DNA from: Actinomycetota bacterium
Lineage (GTDB): Bacteria > Actinomycetota > Actinomycetes > Nanopelagicales > Nanopelagicaceae
Direction: 5' to 3'
DNA: 20,942 nucleotides
Assembly (NCBI GenBank): GCA_026392815.1
Contig: JAPLBI010000161.1
Span: 1 to 20,942 of the forward strand
The notes under the pieces are model-generated. The model was not told the DNA's origin. It made no database searches and worked only from the letters and a program-made list of their open reading frames with translations. Position numbers and translations under genes: made by a program. Shown piece after piece: positions 14,074-20,942 of the stretch. Numbering within the stretch: the first letter of the stretch is position 1; the number at the start of each line of letters is the position of its first letter.

Positions 14074-15755
14074 TTTCCTTCCGTAGATGTGAGCGCACGA
14101 TCTCGGATCGCACGAAGTAAATGCATCGCGCCATTGTGGCCGAAGCTTTCATAAAGATCGTTGTAGTGCTTGTAAAGATCGTTATAGACCTTGGCGTTTG
14201 CAGGATTTGGCTGATAACGCTCATCGGCTACTCCGCCCATCGCAGCAGCTGCGCTTTGTACATCTTTATATGCGCCCGCGGCAACAGCTGCGTGAATTGC
14301 CGAACCAAGCGCTGGACCTTGGGCAGATTTAATAATTGTTATTGGCATATTTAAAACATCAGCATAGATCTGCATAACAAAAGTATTCTTTATCAGTCCG
14401 CCAGCGGCGATAAATTCTTTAACTGGCACACCGGATTCATTGAAAGTCTGCACAATTTTGCGCGCACCATATGCCGTTGATTCAACGATTGCGCGATAGA
14501 TCTCTTCTGGCTTGGTGGAAAGAGTTAAACCCATAATCAATCCAGATAGTTGGTGATCAACCAAGGTTGAGCGGTTGCCGCTCTGCCAATCCAAGGCAAC
14601 TAGCCCGTGTGCGCCAACTGGTTGCGCGCTAGCTAGTTGAGATAGATAGGTATGTATATCAACGCCTTTTGCGGCTGCAGCTGCGGTGTATTCAGCTGGT
14701 GCATAGTTATTAGCAAACCATCCGAAGATATCTCCCACACCTGATTGGCCCGCTTCGTAACCAAGTGCGCCATCAATGATTCCACCATCGACTACGCCGC
14801 ACATGCCCGGAACTTCTGCGAATTTTTCAGAGACCATTACGTGGCAAGTTGAAGTTCCCATGATCGCAACCATCTGTCCTGGGTTAACGGCGTTTGCCGC
14901 GGCAGAAGTTACGTGTGCATCCACGTTTCCAACAGCAACTGCAATTCCTTCAGGAAGACCAGTCCACTTTGAAGCTTCAGCGGTTAAGGTTCCAGCGCAA
15001 GCACCTAGCGCACCAAGTTCATGTTCTAATTTTTCCGCGATAAAGTTTTCAAACTTCGGATTTAGCGCCGCTAGATATTCTTTTGTTGGATATTTTCCAT
15101 CTTGGTAAATACCTTTATATCCAGCGGTGCAGATATTGCGAACGTATTTTCCGCAGAGCTGCCAGATAATCCAATCGGCAGCTTCTACCCATTTATCCAT
15201 CGCTTGGTAAATTTCAGGTGCTTCTTCCAAAACTTGTAGCGCTTTGGCAAATTCCCATTCCGAAGAAATCTTTCCGCCGTAGCGAGAGATCCAAGGTTCT
15301 TTACGCGTATGGGCAAGTTCATTAATGCGATCGGCATGTGGCTGCGCAGAATGGTGTTTCCACAATTTAACGAAGGCATGTGGGTTCTTAGAAAATTCTG
15401 GAAGTTCGCAGAGCGGGGTTCCATCGCTCTTAACTGGAAGCACCGTGCACGCTGTGAAATCTGTGGTTATCCCAATGACCGATTTAGGATCGATTCCTGA
15501 TTCCTTAAGGACTGCAGGAACGGTAACTTTTAAAACATCAACATAATCAGATGGAACTTGTAGCGCCCAATCCGGTGGCAACTTTGCACCGGATGTTGGG
15601 AGTTTCTCCTCTATTACAGCGTGTGGGTACTCATAAACCGCTGTTGCAATTTCGGCGCCATCTGAGACGCGGACTAAAAGTGCGCGTCCAGAAAGCGTTC
15701 CGTAATCAACGCCAATGACATATTTATTGCTTAAATCGCTAGTTAAATCTGGCAC
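14070..15755 (-). CDS. araB: Ribulokinase (FGGY family)
   Basis: Protein of 561 residues, full AraB length. AraB-specific blocks are well kept: GVDYGTLSGRALLVRV (15-30), ALQVPSDYVDVLK (64-76), TTDFTACTVLPV (98-108), HAFVKLWKHHSAQ (126-138), YGGKISSEWEFAKALQ (159-174) and CTAGYKG (209-215). The catalytic aspartate is in GNVDAHV (D279). It phosphorylates L-ribulose (often also D-ribulose) with ATP. It is the first gene of araB-araD, coupled by a 4-nt overlap. The start is GTG with TAGGCT 6 nt upstream and no ribosome binding site. It diverges from the apionate-type operon across 89 bp. Confidence 0.9.
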   Translation of the reverse strand: MPDLTSDLSNKYVIGVDYGTLSGRALLVRVSDGAEIATAVYEYPHAVIEEKLPTSGAKLPPDWALQVPSDYVDVLKVTVPAVLKESGIDPKSVIGITTDFTACTVLPVKSDGTPLCELPEFSKNPHAFVKLWKHHSAQPHADRINELAHTRKEPWISRYGGKISSEWEFAKALQVLEEAPEIYQAMDKWVEAADWIIWQLCGKYVRNICTAGYKGIYQDGKYPTKEYLAALNPKFENFIAEKLEHELGALGACAGTLTAEASKWTGLPEGIAVAVGNVDAHVTSAAANAVNPGQMVAIMGTSTCHVMVSEKFAEVPGMCGVVDGGIIDGALGYEAGQSGVGDIFGWFANNYAPAEYTAAAAAKGVDIHTYLSQLASAQPVGAHGLVALDWQSGNRSTLVDHQLSGLIMGLTLSTKPEEIYRAIVESTAYGARKIVQTFNESGVPVKEFIAAGGLIKNTFVMQIYADVLNMPITIIKSAQGPALGSAIHAAVAAGAYKDVQSAAAAMGGVADERYQPNPANAKVYNDLYKHYNDLYESFGHNGAMHLLRAIRDRALTSTEGK

Positions 15756-15761
15756 TTGGAG

Positions 15762-15767
15762 AGCCTA
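15762..15767 (-). promoter_or_regulatory. -10 hexamer of the araBD operon (leaderless)
   Basis: TAGGCT on the minus strand, a 6-nt spacer, then GTG at 15755. No Shine-Dalgarno motif or clear -35 is seen. Confidence 0.45.
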
Positions 15768-15803
15768 CCGCAGGGGTTATGGCTACTGCTAGAGTTGAAA
15801 AAG

Positions 15804-15839
15804 TTAATTAATAAAATACACAAAGAAATATACGAGGAG
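15804..15839 (+). promoter_or_regulatory. Promoter and ribosome binding site of the apionate-type operon
   Basis: TAAAAT (15812-15817) is a good -10, and a strong Shine-Dalgarno GAGGAG (15834-15839) sits 5 nt before the ATG at 15845. This gives a short leader of about 20 nt, unlike the leaderless starts nearby. The palindrome TTAATTAA (15804-15811) directly abuts the -10 and is a possible operator. No convincing -35 at 16-18 nt. Confidence 0.4.
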
Positions 15840-15844
15840 TTTTC

Positions 15845-16690
15845 ATGACGGTCATTACGATTTTAGGCGCCGGCGGCAAAATGGGTAATCGTGTTACCCA
15901 GCCACTTCTTGATACAAAGAAGTACGAGCTTCGCTTCGTAGAAAAATCAGAGGCTGGCCAAGCGCGAATCCGCGAAGCCGGAAATACAGTTATGGAATTA
16001 GATGACGCCCTTAAGGGAACAGATGTAGTTATCTTTACAACTCCCGATGCGCTGGTACGCCAAATTTCTGATGAAGTTGTTCCAAAGTTAGATCCTGGCA
16101 CAAAGATTCTCTTCTTGGACCCAGCAGCAATCGCGGCAGATCGCGTTAAGCATCGCGCAGATATCAGTTGCTTTGTCTGCCATCCAACGCATCCGCCAGT
16201 ATTCAGTTTGCTCGGCGAAACAGATCCTGCAGCGCGTCGTGACTACTGGGGTGGCGGACTTGCAACTCAAGCCTTGGTGTTTGCAATTGCTTGGGGAACT
16301 GAAGAAGAAGCAGATCTTGTCGAAACAATTGCAACTGAAATGTTTGCGCCAATTAGCGCAAGCCACCGTATTACCGTTCAGCAGATGGCACTTCTTGAGC
16401 CTGCACTTAGCGAAACTCTAATTAACGGCTGTGTCGAAGTAATTACTCAAGGTTTGCAAAAGGTTATTGATCTTGGCGTTCCTGAAGCTGCTGCTAAAGA
16501 TTTCTGCATGGGACATTTGCAGATCAGCATCGCCTTGTTGTTTGAAGAGTTAAATTGGAAGTTATCTGATGGCGCACTTATGGCGCTAAAGAACGCTCAA
16601 GGTTCGCTCTTTCGCGATGATTGGGATGCCATCTTTAAGCCCGAAAATGTTCTCGCTAGCGTTAAGCAGATAACTGGCGGAGATAAGTAA
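15845..16690 (+). CDS. ApnO-like dehydrogenase (phosphogluconate dehydrogenase C-terminal family), candidate D-apionate oxidoisomerase
   Basis: Protein of 281 residues. The N-terminal Rossmann motif is GAGGKMG (8-14), then a conserved CHPTHPPVF (112-120), RRDYWGG (131-137), and a helical C-terminal domain with HRITVQQMALLEPALSET (174-191) and FCMGHLQI. From memory this layout matches the family whose characterised member is D-apionate oxidoisomerase (ApnO), which turns D-apionate into 3-oxo-isoapionate with NAD; the family match is firm, the substrate inferred. First gene of a four-gene operon; the OiaT-like gene follows 4 nt after its stop. The ATG is set by GAGGAG 5 nt upstream. Confidence 0.6.
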   Translation: MTVITILGAGGKMGNRVTQPLLDTKKYELRFVEKSEAGQARIREAGNTVMELDDALKGTDVVIFTTPDALVRQISDEVVPKLDPGTKILFLDPAAIAADRVKHRADISCFVCHPTHPPVFSLLGETDPAARRDYWGGGLATQALVFAIAWGTEEEADLVETIATEMFAPISASHRITVQQMALLEPALSETLINGCVEVITQGLQKVIDLGVPEAAAKDFCMGHLQISIALLFEELNWKLSDGALMALKNAQGSLFRDDWDAIFKPENVLASVKQITGGDK

Positions 16691-16694
16691 GTAG

Positions 16695-17507
16695 ATGAAA
16701 CTCGGTATCTCCAGTTTCACCTTTCCTTGGGCGATCGGCGGGATTGAGCCTGACCATCCAGTTGCGATGAGCGCCTTTGAACTATTGGAGCGCGCCCACG
16801 ATTTAAAAGCAGATGTGCTGCAGATCGCCGATAACTTGCCGATTGGCGGGCTTGCAGAGGCTGAACTTCTTAAGTTAAAGGCGCAAGCAGTTAGTTATGG
16901 GATATCAATAGAAATTGGAACTCGCGGAATCAAAAGCGAGAACATTGAGAATTTTCTGCGTATCGCACAGTTACTGGGTTCGCCGATTCTGCGAGTTGTC
17001 ATTGATAGCAAAGGCCACGAACCCGCAATCCCCGAAATAGTTCAACTACTTAAACCTTTCGAAGCTAAATTTAAAGAAGCAAATATCAAGCTAGCGATTG
17101 AAAATCACGATCGCTTAACCTGCGCAGAATTTAACGAGATCATCGACCAAGTTGGATCTGATTGGGTCGGAATTTGTCTAGATACTGTTAACTCACTTGG
17201 CGCAGTTGAAGCGCCTAATACCGTGATTCCGGCGCTGGCTCCAAGAGCGATCAATGTACATATGAAAGATTTTGAAATTATTCGCACCAATGGACAGATG
17301 GGATTTACTGTTCGAGGAACAGCGCTCGGCGAAGGTCGATTAGATGTCGCTGAAGTCATCACTGCGGTAGGTGGAACCAAACGCGAGATCACCGCAGTTA
17401 TCGAACTTTGGACTCCACGCCAAGATAGCTACGAAGCGACCGTTGCCTTAGAGAACGAATGGGCAGAGATCAGCGTTACTAATTTACGGAAATCGATAGG
17501 ATCTTAA
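16695..17507 (+). CDS. TIM-barrel sugar isomerase/epimerase-like protein, candidate 3-oxo-isoapionate decarboxylase (OiaT-like)
   Basis: Xylose-isomerase-like TIM barrel (AP endonuclease 2 family) of 270 residues. The divalent-metal tetrad is visible as IENHDR (E136), CLDTVNS (D163), NVHMKDF (H189) and VIELW (E237). The N-terminus ISSFTFPWAIG and QIADNLPIGG (43-52) mark a subgroup I associate with OiaT, which decarboxylates 3-oxo-isoapionate to L-erythrulose; this is recalled, not searched. A plain sugar isomerase or epimerase is the alternative. Immediate downstream position to the ApnO-like gene (4-nt gap) supports the product of one being the substrate of the other. The SDR gene starts 2 nt after its stop. 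Confidence 0.55.
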   Translation: MKLGISSFTFPWAIGGIEPDHPVAMSAFELLERAHDLKADVLQIADNLPIGGLAEAELLKLKAQAVSYGISIEIGTRGIKSENIENFLRIAQLLGSPILRVVIDSKGHEPAIPEIVQLLKPFEAKFKEANIKLAIENHDRLTCAEFNEIIDQVGSDWVGICLDTVNSLGAVEAPNTVIPALAPRAINVHMKDFEIIRTNGQMGFTVRGTALGEGRLDVAEVITAVGGTKREITAVIELWTPRQDSYEATVALENEWAEISVTNLRKSIGS

Positions 17508-17509
17508 CT

Positions 17510-18226
17510 ATGGAGTTAACGGGCTATAACGTCGTCGTAACCGGCGGAAGCGGCGGCATCGGTTCAGCTTTAATTACTGGCCTTATTCAATCTGGCGCAA
17601 ACGTTCATAACCTTGATCTGCAAAGCCCGGCCCCTTCAGATGCAAAATTTTATAAGACTGATTTAACTGATGAGAATTCTGTAAAGGCATCTCTCTCTTC
17701 TATCAAAACAATTGATGCGCTAATTGTTTGTGCAGGCGTGCAATTGGTGGGAGCAGATTCCAAGATCGCAGATGTTTCTCTAGATACCTGGCAGAAAACT
17801 GTTGATATAAATATGACTGGCGCTTTTTTATCGGTTAAGCACGCAATGCCAGGGTTAATTCAATCTGGCCGAGGTTCAGTTATTTTGATCGGTTCTCCAA
17901 CAGGTCTGACGATGGAAGGCGCGGGCTACACCGCATATGGCGCATCTAAAGCCGGAATGATGGGGCTTTCACGCATCATCGCCGTTGATTACAAAGAGCA
18001 AGGTGTTCGCTCCAATGTGGTTGTGCCCGGAACTATGTCGACCCCTTTAATTCAAAAGATTTGGGATGACCCAGAGAAAGGCCCTGATCTAATTCGCCGA
18101 ACACCGCTTGGACGAATGGGTAAGCCAAGTGACTTGGTTGGTCTAGTTAATTGGTTGGTCTCTGATCAATCTTCATTTGCAACAGGTGCAATGTACGCAG
18201 TCGATGGCGGAATGACTGCGCGATGA
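17510..18226 (+). CDS. Short-chain dehydrogenase/reductase
   Basis: Classical SDR of 238 residues: cofactor loop TGGSGGIG (11-18), CAGV (74-77) as the NAG-type motif, N101, a catalytic serine near 129, and Y143xxxK147 in YGASK. The cofactor-binding end of beta-2, NLDLQ (34-38), carries an aspartate, which favours NAD over NADP. Substrate unknown. Within the operon it could oxidise D-apiose to the lactone upstream of the ApnL-like enzyme, or reduce L-erythrulose downstream of the OiaT-like enzyme. It starts 2 nt after the preceding stop, and its own stop overlaps the next start (ATGA). Confidence 0.8.
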   Translation: MELTGYNVVVTGGSGGIGSALITGLIQSGANVHNLDLQSPAPSDAKFYKTDLTDENSVKASLSSIKTIDALIVCAGVQLVGADSKIADVSLDTWQKTVDINMTGAFLSVKHAMPGLIQSGRGSVILIGSPTGLTMEGAGYTAYGASKAGMMGLSRIIAVDYKEQGVRSNVVVPGTMSTPLIQKIWDDPEKGPDLIRRTPLGRMGKPSDLVGLVNWLVSDQSSFATGAMYAVDGGMTAR

Positions 18227-20004
18227 GTAAGAATTTCTGGCCGGATACCCAACGGGTTGAACACGCCGGATTTACAGTTGATATCGCACGCGCCGCTATC
18301 AGAAACGTTACTTATCAAGGTGCGCAATTAATTGATCTGCTCTACACCGCAATTCGTCCTTGGGATTGGTCAACTCTTGATCCAGATGAACATAGCGAAG
18401 TTATTGAAATATCAGGAGAAAATTGTCTTATAACAATTACTGATTTATTTGCAGGATCGATGCAGGGCAAGACAGTTCTAACTCTGCAACCTAATGGGAA
18501 AATTTCAATTGATTACCAGCTAACCGGTTTAGGGAAATTTGAAATCCAACGCTGGGGAGTTTGTTTCTGTCTACACACTGGCGACTGGATGGGTTCAACA
18601 GTTAGCGCAAGCGGAGATACTTACTCATTGCTTAAAGAGATATCACCACAACGGGTTATCGATGGCGTAACGCAAGGGCTCTTCCCAGCCAGCAACGATA
18701 TGCACTTCGTTGCCCCGGATAAGAGATCTTTAAAAGTCCTATCGACTGGCAAGGTTTTAGAAGCGGAAGATCAACGCAACTGGACCGATAACACCTACAA
18801 AATTTATAGCGGATCTTTATCTGAACCCCGTCCTTTTGTAATTGAAAAAGGTATGAAATGGGAACAACGCGTCGAATTTGAAGTGACTCCGCCGGCAACT
18901 TCGATCCCTGATGGGTCAAAGATAATTGCCAAGGAAATAGCCGCACTTCCACGCATTGGAGTGCAATTTAATGGTGAGCCTTTACTGCCCAGCGATGACC
19001 TCGAAAAGGCGCTGTTTATTCTCGATGTCGACCACATCCGCGTAAATGAAGAGTCGCTAACCGCCCAAAAAATCGCCACAGTAAGTAAGAGCGGCCTTGC
19101 CCTTGAAGCGGCGCTGCTCTCATCAAATGATGGAGCTGATCTTGTTAGAGAAGTTGAACATTTAAGCGCCCGCGTTCCGGCAGGTTCACGTTTATTGATT
19201 CATCGCCAAAGTCGTCAAATTGTTCAAGGCTCTGATATGCCAAAGAATGAAACTTTAAATTCTTACATTCCTGGCAGCGATGCTTACCTAGTTGATCTAC
19301 ATCGCGAGAAGTTTGAATTTGGTGACGCGGTTTCATATTCAATGGTCCCAACAGTTCATTCATCTGATCCAGAAACTATCTTTAAAACTCTCTATACCCA
19401 GAAAGAGTCGATTGAGTTTGCTAAGAAGTTTGTTGCGCCTCAAGTATCGGTCTCTCCAATTACCTTTTCTACTCGCGGAAATCCCGAGACCGGACACCTG
19501 CGGGATAACCGAATTAACTTTGCCCAGCCAGGGATGGCGGAACAGATTAAAGAGTTATCAGCTGCTGCTTGGACTTTAGGTTCTGTATTTGCACTTGCGA
19601 GCGCCGGTGCATATTCAGGAACTTGGCACGAACTCTTCGGTGAACATGGTGTTATTTACAACGAAGGTTCTGCAATTAAGTTCTCACCAACTTTTCATGC
19701 CTTGTCAGCGCTAGGTGCGCATCACGCACATGAAATTACAATCGCAACTTCGCTAGATAATTCGTGGGTAGCGTTCGAAGACCGCGAATCGCGAAAGATG
19801 GTTGTGGCTTCACAGCGACCATGGGTTGTTGAAATTACCCCGAAGGTTTTGGCCGGGTATAAATCGATTCAAAGCCTGCACGCCGATGAATGCGAAAAGG
19901 CGAGCCAGATCATGGATTGGTGGTCATATGCTGAGATAAATCCACTTCTCGGCGATATTCCGCTATCGATCACCCCCTTTGAGATCCTTCTCCTGCGTGG
20001 CTAA
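18223..20004 (+). CDS. ApnL-like protein, candidate D-apionate lactonase
   Basis: Protein of 593 residues, cytosolic, with no signal peptide or membrane segment. I see no standard catalytic domain, but the block EDQRNWTDNTYKIY (182-195), preceded by an all-beta N-terminal region, is one I associate with the D-apionate lactonase family (about 600 residues), which hydrolyses D-apionolactone to D-apionate. The C-terminal half resembles a TIM-barrel glycosidase-like domain followed by a short beta domain ending in FEILLLRG. Coupling to the SDR gene (4-nt overlap) and the ApnO- and OiaT-like genes upstream strengthen the guess. Without the neighbours I would call it hypothetical. No terminator is visible after its stop. 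Confidence 0.55.
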   Translation: MSKNFWPDTQRVEHAGFTVDIARAAIRNVTYQGAQLIDLLYTAIRPWDWSTLDPDEHSEVIEISGENCLITITDLFAGSMQGKTVLTLQPNGKISIDYQLTGLGKFEIQRWGVCFCLHTGDWMGSTVSASGDTYSLLKEISPQRVIDGVTQGLFPASNDMHFVAPDKRSLKVLSTGKVLEAEDQRNWTDNTYKIYSGSLSEPRPFVIEKGMKWEQRVEFEVTPPATSIPDGSKIIAKEIAALPRIGVQFNGEPLLPSDDLEKALFILDVDHIRVNEESLTAQKIATVSKSGLALEAALLSSNDGADLVREVEHLSARVPAGSRLLIHRQSRQIVQGSDMPKNETLNSYIPGSDAYLVDLHREKFEFGDAVSYSMVPTVHSSDPETIFKTLYTQKESIEFAKKFVAPQVSVSPITFSTRGNPETGHLRDNRINFAQPGMAEQIKELSAAAWTLGSVFALASAGAYSGTWHELFGEHGVIYNEGSAIKFSPTFHALSALGAHHAHEITIATSLDNSWVAFEDRESRKMVVASQRPWVVEITPKVLAGYKSIQSLHADECEKASQIMDWWSYAEINPLLGDIPLSITPFEILLLRG

Positions 20005-20141
20005 TCCGGCTTTATAACGCCCTTTTCTGCCGCTCGTAACGGTTCGGTAACGATCGAATTTTCGCCCAAAAACCCTTTTAATGCGGTGGGCGGCTATGTA
20101 CTATCGGTATCGCTTGACCCCACCTATAGGAGGAAATACAT
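20005..20141 (+). promoter_or_regulatory. Intergenic leader of the sugar-binding protein gene: -10 and strong ribosome binding site
   Basis: The 137-bp gap contains TACTAT (20099-20104) as a likely -10, with start near 20111, and a perfect AGGAGG (20128-20133) 8 nt before the ATG. The -35 (TTTTAA, 20076-20081) is poor. Two direct copies of GTAACG occur at 20037-20052 (GTAACG-GTTCG-GTAACG), with CGATCG overlapping the second; they may be regulator sites. No convincing terminator hairpin for the upstream operon. Confidence 0.4.
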
Positions 20142-20942
20142 ATGGCAAAGCTTTTCTCACGCCGCACTGCAGCAGTCGTTGCTGTAGCCGCAGCGTCAAT
20201 GCTTGTGCTTTCTGCATGTTCAAATAGCGACAGCGGAAGCGGAGACACTGTAAAGGTCTCACTAATTACAAAAGATCAGTCAAACCCATTCTTCGTTGCG
20301 ATGATCAAGGGTGCAACTGAGAAGGCCGAAGCTCTCGGTGTAGAACTAACTGTTACATCTGGTGTAGATGAGTCAGATTACGCAGGACAGATCACAGCGA
20401 TTGAAAACGCAATCTCTGCAAAGCACGCTGGTATTTTGGTTGTTCCAGTATCAACAGAAGTTAACGCAGCGATCACAAAGGCACGCGAAGCTGGCCTTTA
20501 CGTAATTGCTCTTGACACAGCACCAGATCCTGCTGACATCGTAGATATCACTTTCGCAACAGATAACCGCGAAGCTGGTCTTCTAATCGGTCAGTGGACT
20601 GCAGCAAAGCTCAAGGGTAAGAAGGCAACAATCGCCCTTCTAGACATCTTCGATGACCGCATTGTGTCTGTTGACTACATGCGCGATAACGGATTCCTTG
20701 CAGGTATGGGAATTGATGTTAAGGATCCAAACAAGATGGGTGACGAAGCCAAGACTGGTAAGTACTCAGGCGGCGACTACGAGATCGTTGGAAACGTAGC
20801 AACAGGCGCTAACGAAGAAGGCGGCCGTACAGGTCTAGAACAACTTCTTGCTAAGAACAAGAAGATCAACGTTGTTTACACAATCAACGAGCCAACAGCA
20901 ATCGGTGCATGTGCTGCAGCAGCTGCTGCTGGTATCAAGCTC
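20142..20942 (+). CDS. Sugar ABC transporter substrate-binding lipoprotein, RbsB/FrcB type (cut by window edge)
   Basis: The first 267 codons are visible. A lipoprotein signal peptide begins MAKLFSRR, then a hydrophobic core and lipobox LSAC with the lipidated cysteine at residue 26. The mature part is a periplasmic-binding-protein-4 domain (ribose/fructose/galactose class): VSLITKDQSNPFFVAMIKG, ILVVPVSTEVNAAI, VIALDTAP and FATDNREAG, the last recalling fructose-binding FrcB. It would capture a monosaccharide outside the membrane for an importer encoded beyond the window. It has the strongest ribosome binding site seen here and near-exclusive AAG for lysine, signs of high expression. Substrate may be the sugar degraded by the adjoining operon, or ribose or fructose. 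Confidence 0.85.
   Translation, partial: MAKLFSRRTAAVVAVAAASMLVLSACSNSDSGSGDTVKVSLITKDQSNPFFVAMIKGATEKAEALGVELTVTSGVDESDYAGQITAIENAISAKHAGILVVPVSTEVNAAITKAREAGLYVIALDTAPDPADIVDITFATDNREAGLLIGQWTAAKLKGKKATIALLDIFDDRIVSVDYMRDNGFLAGMGIDVKDPNKMGDEAKTGKYSGGDYEIVGNVATGANEEGGRTGLEQLLAKNKKINVVYTINEPTAIGACAAAAAAGIKL

Noticed and set aside
20063..20092. CGCCC / GGGCG repeat downstream of the ApnL-like gene as a terminator
   Set aside because: Only 5 bp with a 20-nt loop and no T-tract; it lies closer to the next promoter than to the stop codon.

Overview
The window reads as a chromosomal segment of a small-genome, freshwater-type actinobacterium. The acI / Nanopelagicales lineage is my best guess, inferred from the moderately AT-leaning actinobacterial proteins, very tight gene packing, many 1-20 nt overlaps, apparently leaderless starts and a dense set of sugar genes. 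There is no rRNA, tRNA, CRISPR array, insertion sequence or phage gene. No gene-free stretch exceeds 300 bases; the longest is 137 bp (20005-20141).

Left part (1-6206): a partial ABC-F ATPase gene diverges from a two-gene kynureninase / tryptophan 2,3-dioxygenase operon. On the minus strand follow a GT-B glycosyltransferase and a small PGPGW membrane protein in one operon. A class III aminotransferase gene diverges from them.

Middle (6204-15755): a carbohydrate island in alternating short transcription units. It holds a uridine-kinase-like P-loop kinase, a RbsD/FucU mutarotase, a minus-strand operon of DeoC/LsrF-type aldolase - Gfo/Idh dehydrogenase - ribokinase, a plus-strand pair of class I mannose-6-phosphate isomerase and FGGY kinase, a polyphosphate-glucokinase-like ROK kinase, and an araB-araD pair without araA.

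Right part (15845-20004): a tight four-gene operon. Its products are a dehydrogenase of the phosphogluconate-dehydrogenase C-terminal family (best match in memory D-apionate oxidoisomerase, ApnO), a TIM-barrel sugar isomerase-like protein (best match 3-oxo-isoapionate decarboxylase, OiaT), a short-chain dehydrogenase, and a 593-residue protein resembling D-apionate lactonase (ApnL). Together with one of the dehydrogenases they could form an oxidative route for the branched plant sugar D-apiose: apiose -> apionolactone -> apionate -> 3-oxo-isoapionate -> L-erythrulose. This is the most interesting system here and it is an inference from family resemblance and gene order. The window ends inside a strongly translated lipoprotein gene for an RbsB/FrcB-type sugar-binding protein, presumably the first gene of an ABC importer.

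A recurring regulatory feature is a -10-like hexamer (NANNNT, often TANNNT) ending exactly 6 nt before the start codon of several first genes. It implies leaderless mRNAs, while a few genes (ApnO-like, sugar-binding protein, aldolase) carry a clear ribosome binding site.
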